Source: Cordylochernes scorpioides (Eukaryota > Arthropoda > Arachnida > Pseudoscorpiones > Chernetidae). From it: DNA of 64,000 nt. The stretch is taken from assembly GCA_030710605.1 (NCBI GenBank), contig CP092864.1:143365361-143429360 (forward strand), written 5' to 3'. This document shows, piece after piece, positions 33,006-42,921 of the stretch; the stretch's first letter is position 1; every line of letters begins with the position of its first letter. The position numbers were made by a program, and so were the translations under genes. Below the pieces are notes generated by a model that saw only the letters and a list, made by a program, of their open reading frames with translations, ran no database searches and was not told the origin of the DNA.

Positions 33006-33420
33006 AGATTTCTGCTGATATATAAAATTTGCTTTGGTTGTTTAAGGATACATGAGTATATTTTTATATTGCTTGATTTTTTTTTTTTTGAATAAATGAG
33101 TATTGTGGTATTGATATTGTAGTCGTGTGTGGTAATAATAAAAAAAATTAATAATAACATTTTAAATCACAATTTGCTTTAATTAATACGATAACATAAT
33201 AGTGAATGAAATACCTGTTTAAGGCGTAAGAATAAAGAAAATTAAAGATTACATATTTACATATGTACAAAAAGATTTGAGCCGGCCAACAGGAAAAAAC
33301 AACAATGGGTTTATATGGGGAAAGCCGCGACATCTGGCGAACGACTTTACAAAGTATTTTTTCTAAAAATTATAATTTTAAAATAACACTTTTATATAAG
33401 ATATATATCATAATTCTTAG
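33006..33420. other. No gene seen
   Basis: AT-rich; nothing recognised. Confidence 0.4.
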
Positions 33421-33424
33421 AATT

Positions 33425-33480
33425 AAAGATACCTCGGCCAGTATTTGACAAAAATCTTTGTCCTCGTCAGGAGCAAATAA
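33425..33480 (-). other. Degenerate hammerhead-like relic
   Basis: Minus strand contains CTCCTGACGAGGACAAA-GAT-TTTTGTC-AAA: a CTGACGA core and a good stem, but the G of GAAA is missing and no stem I or III is evident. Followed by GGCCGAGGTATC. Probably a dead repeat of the same broad class. Confidence 0.3.
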
Positions 33481-33574
33481 AAATTAATGCTTTTTTATCA
33501 CCCTACGTACTATTATTTATACAATTTTACAATGTATTTATATATATTAATGATGAGCCAAGCCCTCACAATCT

Positions 33575-34020
33575 ATTTTTTTCATCGCAATAAGGACAGT
33601 AGAGTTTTATTTATTTGTTAAAAGAAACATTCGCCCCTTTTGGTGTTTTCATTTGTATTATATAAATGGCGCGTTATTGCTATGTATTAATTTATGTTTA
33701 ACTGGCCTTGTTCTTATTGTTTGCGGAAGAGAATTGCTAGATGCAAATATTTAAATGTAATTCTACTGTCCTAAAAGCTTATGTCCATAGTTTACTCAAA
33801 TATCTAAGATTCAACCCTTCGGTGTTGCATATAAAAGCAGAATGATCCAATACAGTATTAGATCTCTAAAGAAGCGGTCTCGTAGACTAAATTGGCGAAA
33901 CCGCTGGAAGGGTTCACCACTGATGAGCCAAGCCCTCCGAATCTATTTTTTCATCGCAGTAAGGGCCGTAGAAATTTGATTTATTTGTAAAAAAAATCGC
34001 GTTTTGGTGTTTTAATTTGT
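33575..34020 (+). mobile_element. Direct-repeat-flanked element D1, copy 2
   Basis: Two direct repeats (CATCGCA(A/G)TAAGG through TTTTGGTGTTTT) lie at 33575-33650 and 33946-34013, bounding a core with ATGGCGCGTTATTGC, AGAATGATCCAATACAGTAT and the shuffled hammerhead-like motif at 33873-33939. Repeat period about 375 bp. It is the opposite-strand counterpart of the 11.3-11.75 kb element. Confidence 0.7.
33873..33939 (+). ncRNA. Shuffled hammerhead-like motif, copy P2
   Basis: AGCGGTC-TCGT, TTGGC-GAAA-CCGCT, then ACCA-CTGATGA-GCCAA. Stems III (AGCGGT/ACCGCT) and II (GCCAA/TTGGC) are perfect, the cleavage-type triplet is GTC, and stem I has one mismatch (TCGT against ACCA). The outer GGAAGGG/CCCTCCG stem is weakened. 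Confidence 0.55.
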
Positions 34021-34107
34021 ATAGTTGAAAATCGTGTCGGTACCAAAACTGGTGAATAGTTGAAAATGTATTTGAAATAAACGAGTTTTCTATTATTATA
34101 CATTTAC

Positions 34108-34195
34108 TTTAAAATAAAAAAGGCAGATTTAGATGGTAGAGCTTCATCTAGTGGAACAGAAATCAACTGAGAGTTGATTTAGCCTGTTCCTTGAT
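34108..34195. repeat. Fragment of E3/E4-type element
   Basis: Contains AGATGGTAGAGCTTCATCTAG, GTGGAACAGAAATCAACT and CTGTTCCTTGATAT, as in E4 at 13.3 kb. It abuts the gypsy RNase H fragment directly. Confidence 0.6.
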
Positions 34196-34201
34196 ATGCC
34201 T

Positions 34202-34561
34202 TTATATTGTCAAGCGGCTCCTTGACAGACAATCGGCATCCTTATGTTTGCGTCCGCTCTTGTAGATAACGGTCACGTCAAATTCTTGCAACTTCAGCGC
34301 CCATCTTGCCAAGCGGCCAGAAGGATCTTTCTGCCCTACCAACCAACATAGAGAATGATGGTCAGTGACAACCGTGAATGGTCGACCAAACAAATATGGA
34401 CGGAATTTGCTAATAGACCAGACTACAGCAAGGCATTCTTTTTCCGTTGTAGAATAGTTATTTTCAGCCTTTGTCAAGCTTCTAGATGCATAAGCTATAG
34501 GCCGCTTCTTTCCACCTTGTATTTGTAGAAGAACAGCTCCAACACCATGTCCGCTTGACAA
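34202..34561 (-). pseudogene. Ty3/gypsy RNase H fragment
   Basis: About 119 residues of the RNase H domain of a Ty3/gypsy polyprotein: [11 protein letters not shown] (the first catalytic Asp region is altered), [27 protein letters not shown] (catalytic Glu), [11 protein letters not shown] (catalytic Asp), then [20 protein letters not shown] and [10 protein letters not shown] lies beyond the truncated N-terminus and the integrase after the tether is absent. The phrase around [15 protein letters not shown] is like that of gypsy elements from chelicerates and other arthropods. A dead fragment. Confidence 0.9.
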
Positions 34562-34806
34562 TATGTTACCTGCTTCATCAATAACCTCTTTCCATTATTG
34601 TCTAATGTTTTGAAATTTAATCGAATATAATTTGTAAATAAGTGTATTTATAATTAGAAAATATTTTATAACAATCTTTTATAACAACTATATCCTGATT
34701 AAAAGTATCAATAATGGTATGTTTGTGTGAGTGTTTGTATGTATATGTTGTGTGTATTAGATTTAGGCCATAAAAAGAATATAGATTTAGGCCAGTATTA
34801 GGCCAT
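34562..34806. other. No gene seen
   Basis: AT-rich sequence between the RNase H fragment and the next retroposon. Confidence 0.4.
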
Positions 34807-34825
34807 TATAAAACATAAATACAAC

Positions 34826-35138
34826 AACAACAACAAAAAGCCTTTATTTAGGGTCACTGACCCTATACAGGATTCACCAGAGGTATGCATAAGAACAAAG
34901 CAGTGAGACAAAGGAAATAACGATATAGACAGAAGAAAAAGAAAAAAAAAACAAGAAAGAGAAAGAGGGAAGCAAGAAAAACAACACAAAAAGAGTAGCA
35001 GTAAGAAAGTGAGGAGTGAGTGTCACTTGGCCTTCTTCTGAGATATGGACTTGTGGAAACCATAAAACGCCGTAGCAATATACTTATTCTGAGTCATATT
35101 GTCAATTATTGATGGAAGTGAAGCACAGAGTTGCCCAG
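34826..35138 (-). mobile_element. (GTT)n-tailed retroposon R1, copy 3
   Basis: Minus-strand copy with (CAA)n at its left edge. The target-site duplication TTATAAAACATAAATACAA is at 34807-34825 and 35139-35157. It carries the same GGGTCAGTGACCC stem and body as copy 2. Confidence 0.9.
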
Positions 35139-35292
35139 TTATAAAACATAAATACAAATTAATAAATAGAAATGTAAACCCATATGATAATTCTCATAAT
35201 AAATCAGATAATAATAAATATGAAATTACTCTAATTAAATAAGAATTTATTCTGAATAAAACAATATGCAAAAATATCCTAATGTATATGTG

Positions 35293-35392
35293 TTAGGCGG
35301 TGGATGAGAGGGTAACACCCTCGATTCCCGACAGTCATGAACCGGGATTGAATCCCGCGTTAAAATTTGTTTAATATGTGAATAACCTTCAC
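35293..35392 (+). repeat. tRNA-related SINE fragment, copy 2
   Basis: Counterpart of 17042-17143, with GGTAACACCCTCGATTCCCG, CCGGGATTGAATCCCG and the tail TTAATATGTGAATAACCTTC. It sits directly beside element E3. Confidence 0.6.
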
Positions 35393-35450
35393 CTATTATT
35401 CATTGAAAAAAACAATAGAAAAAAATAAAAGATAAGTGGGTCAGGTGTTG

Positions 35451-35759
35451 ATATTAAAAATAAAGAAGGCATCTCCTGACCACGAGCACATGTGCTTTTC
35501 TTGATTTCTCGGGAAGCCATTGGGACCAAAAAATCTTTTTGGTCGCAGTGGTTACAACCTACTCCACGCTGACGAGCGCCAACAGCGCGAAACGCGTTCG
35601 TGGATGGCTTTTCTTGATTTATCAAGAAATTGGGTTGGCCAAATATCACGGAGCAAGCTAAATAAACGTTTAGTTTATTTTTGCTCCACTAGATGGCGCT
35701 CTGCCATCTAAAAAGCACATGTGCTCGTGGTCAGGAGATGCCTTCTTTATTTTTAATAT
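35451..35759 (+). mobile_element. Hammerhead-bearing TIR element E3
   Basis: 309 bp with perfect 49-bp terminal inverted repeats (35451-35499 and 35711-35759) that include AAGGCATCTCCTGACCACGA and the palindrome AGCACATGTGCT. Inside: TTGGTCGCAGTGG, hammerhead H5, the TTCTTGATTTATCAAGAA hairpin, GGTTGGCCAAATA, and the subterminal AGATGGCGCTCTGCCATCT hairpin on the right. The intact TIRs indicate a recent copy. E1 and E2 share the AAGGCATCTCCT end and the hammerhead-plus-hairpin middle. Confidence 0.85.
35564..35603 (+). ncRNA. Type I hammerhead ribozyme, copy H5 (stem II covaried)
   Basis: CCACG-CTGACGA-GCGC-CAACA-GCGC-GAAA-CGCGTT-CGTGG. Compared with H1-H4 (GGGC/GCCC), the second pair of stem II has flipped from G-C to C-G on both strands, a true compensatory change. 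The core is intact, stem I has five Watson-Crick pairs, and the triplet is GTT. Confidence 0.87.
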
Positions 35760-36142
35760 TATTCACTGTTTCAATTATCATGAACTAGGTTGCTCTTGCT
35801 GAGCGGTACCTATTAATGTGATTTTGAAACAGGGTATATATGTGTGTATATAGATTTATAATAGTTTGTCATCAGGCGGCGTAGATTCATTATATATGTT
35901 ATCTTGTGGAAGGACAGAGATGTCCGAAATCTTGATATGGTATTTGAAATAAAAAAACAACTCATCCCCGGAAACCTTTTTTTAATTGTTTAATTAATAA
36001 TACTTATAATTATAATTATGTTTAATTAATGTCCAGGAGATTTAAATAAATTCATATAACAATCTAGGAACGAAAGGAAAGTTAAAAAATAATATCATGA
36101 AGTTTAGATATTACAAAACAATGGTTCAACATTATGTAAAAT
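35760..36142. other. No gene seen
   Basis: AT-rich DNA; nothing recognised. Confidence 0.4.
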
Positions 36143-36475
36143 TAGATAATAAAAAATGCATATATTGGATTTAATAAAATATTTATTTTGCCATTATTTC
36201 GGCTGGCCGAACGCCAACCTTTATCGAGGCATTACATTTTTGTATACACAAACTCAGCGCCGCATAGTGTTATAATATCACAGTTGAAATCATTTAAAAT
36301 ACAAAGTAGGTGTGGGAAATTTGTGCATGAAAATATATTCAAAAATTATAACCAGAAATTTTAAATATCTTAAAATATTAAAGGAAAAATAATGAGGTCT
36401 ATCTTATATTTTAAAATATTGGCAAAATAAATATTTTATTAAATCCAATATATGCATTTTTTAATTATCTAATGA
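36143..36475. mobile_element. TIR element with family 3 junction motif (J5)
   Basis: Terminal inverted repeats of about 50 bp: TTAGATAATAAAAAATGCAT with ATATTGGATTTAATAAAATA, and the inverse at the right end. On the minus strand the left end holds AATGC-CTCGATAAA-GGTTGGC-GTTCG-GCCAGCC-GAAATAATGG and, toward the terminus, CCAATAT-AT-GCATT. This gives three stems around a junction with a hammerhead-like layout. The interior is AT-rich and non-coding. Confidence 0.65.
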
Positions 36476-36649
36476 ATTAAATATGGATTGCTCTATTTTC
36501 AAAATTATTTAAAATGTAAACTTAAATACTCTCGTGAGATTTGAGATAATAAATTACTGTAAGAAAACAAATCAGGGGTTAGTTTTGAAAACCTGTCATT
36601 TTAATCAGAGCTTGATCAAGATGTTTCAATGTGAATGATGAAATCTGTC

Positions 36650-38995
36650 ACTTGTAAACCAGCTTCAGGTCGGAATGTCGCAAGCTGTATGATGACAACT
36701 GTCACATAAACAAGAGTCAGGTCAAGATATCTGTCACGCCAACCAGTGTCAGGTCAAAATGTCGCAGGATGTGTGACAACAACTGTGACATAAACAAGAG
36801 TCAGGTCAAGATATCTGTCACGTCAACCAGAGTCAGGTCAAAATGTCGCAGGATGTGTGACAACAACTGTCACATAAACAAGAGTCAGGTCAAGATATCT
36901 GTCACGTCAACCAGAGTCAGGTCAAAATGTCGCAGGATGTGTGACAACAACTGTGACATAAACAAGAGTCAGGTCAAGATATCTGTCACGTCAACCAGAG
37001 TCAGGTCAAAATGTCGCAGGATGTGTGACAACAACTGTCACATAAACAATAGTCAGATCAAGATATCTGTCACGCCAACCAGTGTCAGGTCAAAATGTCG
37101 CAGGATGTGTGACAACAACTGTGACATAAACAAGAGTCAGGTCAAGATATCTGTCACGTCAACCAGAGTCAGGTCAAAATGTCGCAGGATGTGTGACGAC
37201 AACTGTCACATAAACAATAGTCAGATCAAGATATCTGTCATGCCAACCAGAGTCAGGTCAAAATGTCGCAGGATGTGTGGCAACAACTGTCACATCAACA
37301 AGAGTCAGGTCAAGATATCTGTCACGTCAACCAGAGTCAGGTCAAAATGTCGCAGGATGTGTGACAACAACTGTCACATAAACAATAGTCAGATCAAGAT
37401 ATCTGTCATGCCAACCAGAGTCAGGTCAAAATGTCGCAGGATGTGTGACAACAACTGTCACATAAACAAGAGTCAGATCAAGATATCTGTCACGTCAACC
37501 AGAGTCAGGTCAAAATGTCGCAGGATGTGTGACAACAACTGTCACATCAACCAGAGTCAGGTCAAGATATCTGTCATGCCAACCAGAGCCAGGTCAAATT
37601 GTCGCAGGATGTGTGACAACAACTGTGACATAAACAAGAGTCAGGTCAAGATATCTGTCATGCCAACCAGAGCCAGGTCAAATTGTCGCAGGATGTGTGA
37701 CAACAACTGTCACATAAACAAGAGTCAGGTCAAGATATCTGTCACGCCAACCAGAGTCAGGTCAAAATGTCGCAGGATGTGTGGCAACAATTGTCACATC
37801 AACGAGAGTCAGGTCAAGATATCTGTCATGCCAACCAGAGTCAGGTCAAAATGCCACAGGATGTGTGACAACAACTGTCACATAAACAAGAGTCAGATCA
37901 AGATATCTGTCACGTCAACCAGAGTCAGGTCAAAATGTCGCAGGATGTGTGACAACAACTGTCACATAAACAAGAGTCAGGTCAAGATATCTGTCACGTC
38001 AACCAGAGTCAGGTCAAAATGTCGCAGGATGTGTGGCAACAACTGTCACATCAACGAGAGTCAGGTCAAGTTATCTGTCACGCCAACCAGAGCCAGGTCA
38101 AAATGTCGCAGGATGTGTGACAACAACTGTCACATAAACAATAGTTAGATCAAGATATCTGTCATGCCAACCAGAGTCAGGTCAAAATGTCGCAGGATGT
38201 GTGACAACAACTGTCACATCAACGAGAGTCAGGTCAAGATATCTGTCACGTCAACCAGAGTCAGGTCAAAATGTCGCAGGATGTGTGACAACAACTGTGA
38301 CATAAACAAGAGTCAGGTCAAGATATCTGTCACGCCAACCAGAGCCAGGTCAAAATGTCGCAGGATGTGTGACAACAACTGTCACATAAACAAGAGTCAG
38401 ATCAAGATATCTGTCACGTCAACCAGAGTCAGGTCAAAATGTCGCAGGATGTGTGACAACAACTGTCACATCAACGAGAGTCAGGTCAAGATATCTGTCA
38501 TGCCAACCAGAGTCAGGTCAAAATGTCGCAGGATGTGTGACAACAACTGTCACATAAACAATAGTCAGATCAAGATATCTGTCACGTCAACCAGAGTCAG
38601 GTCAAAATGTCGCAGGATGTGTGACAACAACTGTCACATAAACAATAGTCAGATCAAGATATCTGTCACGCCAACCAGAGCCAGGTCAAAATGTCGCAGG
38701 ATGTGTGACGACAACTGTCACATAAACAATAGTCAGATCAAGATATCTGTCACGCCAACCAGAGCCAGGTCAAAATGTCGCAGGATGTGTGACGACAACT
38801 GTCACATCAACGAGAGTCAGGTCAAGATATCTGTCATGCCAACCAGAGTTAGGTCAAAATGTCGCAGGATGTGTGACGACAACTGTCACATCAACGAGAG
38901 TCAGGTCAAGATATCTGTCACGCCAACCAGAGCCAGGTCAAAATGTCGCTGTGATGACAAGTGTCACATCAAGGAGAGCCAGGCCGGAGTTCCGC
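36650..38995. repeat. 84-bp satellite array, about 27 units
   Basis: Each unit has two half-units that both contain GAGTCAGGTCAA, separated by ATATCTGTCACGTCAACCA and ATGTCGCAGGATGTGTGACA. Because 84 is divisible by 3, frames of 459 and 284 codons run through it, broken once by a TAG at about 38145. Repeating-unit translation is Cys/Arg/Asn/Ser-rich with no signal peptide or domain, and substitutions are not biased to third positions, so coding is unlikely. Each unit also has the inverted repeat TGTGACA/TGTCACA. Confidence 0.92.
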
Positions 38996-39205
38996 CGTTA
39001 CATCCTCCCCGTTTCTAACTCGATTTCCACCCGCAGCCCGCGAGGTACTTTCACAACTGACGGCATCTGATTCAATTACGCTACTGGCTCCAGCCGTCCT
39101 AGCTGTTTAATGAGGTTAACACGGCCGTTTCATTAGCACCTTCGATGTCATTAGGTTGTGATGTCATCATTGGGTTATGTGATAGTCATGGTTTCAGAAT
39201 GATAC
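38996..39205. promoter_or_regulatory. Candidate regulatory island after the 84-bp array
   Basis: A GC-richer unique stretch with GTTTAATGAGGTTAAC, TTTCATTAGCACC and GTCATTAGG homeodomain-type sites. No open frame of note. Confidence 0.25.
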
Positions 39206-40140
39206 GAACTTGTTTACCTTCAAAACCCCGGTAGAACGTATATCGCTTGGTTTCCATTTCGAAAATAAAGAATTGTCTTTTAGAACTAGATTTGCTTCTG
39301 GAAAACATGTGTATCTTTTGGGATTTTTATAGCTTTTAAATAAGAACTATTGAGATATATTCATTTAGATAAATAAATATATTTTAAAAGGTCTCATTTA
39401 TATTTCCACAATTTCATATCAATATTAACTTTATTACCATCCTATAACACGATATCCCAAACTCAGGGATATTTGTGTCAATACATTTCTAACATTATAA
39501 CAAATTGGCTATATACAAGAATAAAGGAGAAAAAGACAAACATACAAAAGCAATTCTCTCAAAATTTCCTTCCCTTTCTTTCCCAGTTCAAAAGATAGTT
39601 GCATATACTATATCTACAAAATGGATTAAAATTTTTATATGTTCTTTTCTCATCTACAAATTCATGTAGCTGTCCGATGCCAACAAATTTTCTTTCCCTA
39701 TAATTATATATCTAATTGTCAATATATAAAAATGATTTAATATATATTTAATAATACAAATGAAAACACCAAAACGCGAATTTTTCTTTTCATAAATAAA
39801 TCAAACTCCTACTGCCTTTACTGCGATAAAAAAATATATATATATATTGAGACGTTACAAAAAAACAATTTTCAGTTGTACATAAATTCCTTTAAAATGT
39901 TACTTTAATTTTTCATATGTTTATTTTCAATTTCTTTTTCTCATTCATTAAAAGTCAATGATGTACATGCAAAATTAGTAAAAACTCAATAAAAACGATA
40001 TGTAAAAATGGATATAAACAAATGGCTGGTAAACAAAGGCGGCAATAAAATGAGTTGAGGTAAAATGTCTATTCCATTAACAAACATTTCACTTTTAAAA
40101 TAATGAACTTTAAAATTAAAGTTTCACAAAACAGAAAATT
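39206..40140. other. No gene; solo D1 direct repeat at 39760-39835
   Basis: AT-rich. The only recognised item is a minus-strand solo copy of the D1 end repeat (AACACCAAAACGCGAATTTT through CTGCGAT). Confidence 0.5.
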
Positions 40141-40172
40141 AGCGTTTTAAAATAAAAACGTGGCAATATATT

Positions 40173-40241
40173 GGGAGGGCTTGGCTCATCAGCGGTGAAC
40201 CCTCCCAGCGGTTTCGCCAATTTAATCTACCAGACCACTTC
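40173..40241 (-). ncRNA. Shuffled hammerhead-like motif, copy P3
   Basis: Minus strand: AGTGGTC-TGGT, TTGGC-GAAA-CCGCT, GGGAGGG, ACCG-CTGATGA-GCCAA, CCCTCCC. All stems pair (stem III with one G-U, stem I with one U-G). The core and GTC triplet are intact. One of the two best-preserved copies. A part of the D1 end repeat follows at 40385-40460 in the opposite orientation. Confidence 0.6.
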
Positions 40242-40464
40242 TTTAGAGCTCTAATACTGTATTGGATCATTCTGCTTTTATGTGTTACACTGAAGGGTGG
40301 AATCTTAGAAATGGTATTTAAGCAAACTATGGACATGTGTTTTAGGACAGTAGAATTACATTTAAATATATTTTCATTTTGATCGCAGTAAGGACAGTAT
40401 AAGTTTGATTTATTTGTGAAAAGAAACATTCGCGTTTTGGTGTTTTCATTTTTATTATATAGAT

Positions 40465-40745
40465 GGCCCAGAATAAGTATATTGCTACGGCGTTTTATGG
40501 TTTCCACAAGTCCATATCTCAGAAGAAGGCCAAGTGACACTCACTCCTCACTTTCTTACTGCTACTCTTTTTGTGTTGTTTTTCTTGCTTCCCTCTTTCT
40601 CTTTCTTGTTTTTTTTTCCTTTTTTTTCTTCTGTCTATATCGTTATTTCCTTTATCTCACTGCTTTGTTCTTATGCATACCTCTGGTGAATCCTGTATAG
40701 GGTCAGTGACCCTAAATAAAGGCTTTTTGTTTTTGTTGTTGTATT
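40465..40745 (+). mobile_element. (GTT)n-tailed retroposon R1, copy 4
   Basis: 5'-truncated copy inserted into the D1 end repeat just after TTATTATATAGATGG, ending AAATAAAGGCTTTTTG and a short T/G run. The flanking duplication is short (TATTATAT-like) and not certain. Confidence 0.82.
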
Positions 40746-41339
40746 ATATGTATTGATGTATTGCTATGCATTATTTAGTAAAATAGGTATTTTACAGTAA
40801 AATTACGCTTGTATGGGAATTTATTGAGAAGCAAATTATAAAACTACAAACCCCTTTAAAATGAAATTCCAAAAGAATAGATATTTCCATTACAACGGTT
40901 ACAATGTCTGGTCCATAGTCAAATAATTCCTTAATTTATAAAAATTAGAGGGAGCGAGATAAAAACACCACTACTCTTAAAATTTGAATCTTAACTGATT
41001 TTTGGTGCTTAGTCTCTCAAATCAGTATAATTTGGGATCAAGAAAAATTGAATTAGTTTACGGATATTGAATTGTAACAAAATAGTCACCTCTTTCTTTA
41101 AAATGCATTAAAATTATACATTTTGACATATTCATAACTCCGATGGTTGGATGTTATCAAATCGAAGTTCTCTCTGTATTGTTGAAGACCATATAGCTCA
41201 AAACCATAAATGACAATTTGACAATTAAAAAGAACTTTATTGACCAACTGTCAATTGTCTACACTGACAAAGAGTCAGAATTCAACAAGAGAAGAAACAC
41301 AAAAGTTCAGATTCAATTAAATTAAAAGTATGCACACAG
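40746..41339. other. No gene seen
   Basis: AT-rich unique DNA. Confidence 0.4.
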
Positions 41340-41645
41340 ACGAAGCCCTACGAAGGGACGCCTGGATATTTTTCAAGAACCCAGATCTGCCTGGAGTGTA
41401 ATCAGGTTCTTGCGGATCACAGGATACACGTCCTCAGCAAGTTCGAGGGCTTCTTCGAGAAAATCAACGAGGATGGTCTTGTTTTTAGGGAAAATAAACT
41501 CAATGAAGGTGGCATGCTCGGGGTGTAAAAGCGCCAAGATGACTTGATGCGGGGAAATGAAGACTTGAAGACTTGTCCAGAGAAGAAGAGGATGCTCGGG
41601 ATGAGCGCAATCGGGCACAGATTTTAAAAATTTTCTACCAAAACC
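41340..41645. other. Possible coding exon(s), strand unresolved
   Basis: GC-richer than its surroundings and open on both strands. Plus strand from about 41340: KPYEGTPGYFSRTQICLECN, then a Phe/Glu/Lys-rich run, with a donor-like AAG|GTGGCA near 41508. At 41555-41650 the plus strand reads RLEDLSREEEDARDERNRAQ, then ILKIFYQ. Minus strand 41373-41849 is a 158-codon frame ending FLEEALELAEDVYPVIRKN. I recognise none of these. Two adjacent plus-strand exons or one minus-strand exon are possible. Confidence 0.3.
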
Positions 41646-41872
41646 ATAAATGGTATAGGTTGGCCATTGTCGGGATAGGTCAAAACAGGCATATTTCTTT
41701 ATCACCATCATATCTCTACTGGGGCAATACATCAAGATACATTGTTTTAATACATTTTTATGGGAAAGGTGCCACTTTTTAGTGTAGGAATACCATCCTT
41801 CAACAAAACACAATGTTGAATAGTGAACTATAGGAGAAAAAAACATCATAAATTTATTCCCTTTTATATATA

Positions 41873-42135
41873 CACCTATCCCCCGATTTACACGGTAGAT
41901 ACCTTCTTGAGAAAAACGTGTAAATTGAGGGATAGGTGTATATTAAACTGTCAAATCTGAATAGGTGTTCGCCCCCTCATGAATCAGAGCCTCCCAATAT
42001 TCTTTTCAACATAGGTAGTATAGAGTAGAATATCGCATTTTAGTATAGTGCGATACAAAAAAAAAAACTTATTTGGAAAACCGTGTAAAAGCGAAAACGT
42101 GTAAAACAAGTACCGTGTAAATCGGGGGATAGGTG
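41873..42135 (+). mobile_element. MITE family M1, copy F (subfamily 2)
   Basis: 263-bp copy with TA flanks. The interior (GTGTTCGCCCCCTCATGAATC) matches copy A, defining a second subfamily. Confidence 0.9.
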
Positions 42136-42164
42136 TATATTCTGACTTCTCATATGAACATTTT

Positions 42165-42345
42165 AGATGGCAGAGCGCCATCTAGTGGAACAAATATTAA
42201 CTAAATTTTGATTTAACTTGTTCCTTGATATTTGGCTAAACCATTTTTCTTTTAATAAATAAAGAAAAGCCAATCATATAAGCGTTTCTGGCTGTGTTGT
42301 CCTTCCTCAGCGTGGTGCAGGCTGTACTTCTAAAATAATCATGTA
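42165..42345. mobile_element. Degenerate E3/E4-type element
   Basis: TAGATGGCAGAGCGCCATCT and AGTGGAAC start, then GCCAATCATATAAGCGTTTC and CCTCAGCGTGGTGCAGGC. On the minus strand the hammerhead is recognisable but decayed: CACCACG-CTGAGGA, a disrupted stem II, and GAAACGC. Confidence 0.55.
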
Positions 42346-42533
42346 AGCGAGAGGTCAGAATTTTTTTTTTAAATATCTACACCTGAATATTTTTCTATTT
42401 TTCAGATTATTTTTTTCTTATTTCTTTCTGCATTTCTGAAAGCCTGTGTTCATAGTGTCTTTTCAAACATCCTTTCACTGTATTCATTAATAAACTTGGA
42501 CTATAAGCCAATCAGAGTTCAATATAATAGTAG

Positions 42534-42600
42534 AGCGGTTTGGAGATTAAACTGGAAAAACCATTGAAAGTATTCACTACGGATGAGCCATACCTTTCAA
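42534..42600 (+). ncRNA. Shuffled hammerhead-like motif, copy P4 (diverged)
   Basis: AGCGGTT-TGGA, ACTGG-AAAAACCATT, then CGGATGAGCCAT. The core is damaged, but the outer stem, now ATTGAAAG/CTTTCAAT, still pairs perfectly despite a sequence quite unlike GGGAGGG/CCCTCCC. That is evidence that the hairpin itself was maintained. Confidence 0.4.
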
Positions 42601-42611
42601 TTATAAGTTTC

Positions 42612-42921
42612 ATCATTTATTTATTTATTGTTACAAAAAGCACGAAGTCCAAAGGACTATTGTGCTGTGCTAGTATTATTTACATATATATGATTAATTA
42701 TTTACACGATGGATTAGTAGTGTTTTGTAAATTATTGTACAAATAGTTCTAAACTTAACAAAGTTCTCATAAGATAGAGTATATACACAAAGAAAATTTG
42801 GTAATGTTTCAAAGTATCTACATACAATTTGTTTAGTCAGAGGGCAAGTTAAAAGAAGATGCTCTGGTGATTCAACATCTAAGCGGCATTCACATGTTGG
42901 ATCATTGATAACATTCATCAT
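42612..42921 (-). pseudogene. LINE 3' fragment L1, copy 1
   Basis: 5'-truncated non-LTR element. The protein (75 residues from 42921) contains DPTCECRLDVESPEHLLLTC and PLTKQIVCRYF, the terminal Cys/His motif of R1/Jockey-type ORF2. A short 3' UTR ends in (AAAT)n, seen as ATTTATTTATTTATTG. A second copy with the same 5' end lies at 54700-54990. Confidence 0.8.

Noticed and set aside
36769-39018. Frames of 459 and 284 codons with a 28-residue repeat
   Set aside because: Produced by an 84-bp tandem repeat whose period is divisible by three. No signal peptide, start context, splice sites or domain, and an internal stop splits it.
42255-42330. Further canonical hammerhead on the minus strand
   Set aside because: Core changed to CTGAGGA, stem II disrupted and no GTC triplet; counted only as a degenerate element.
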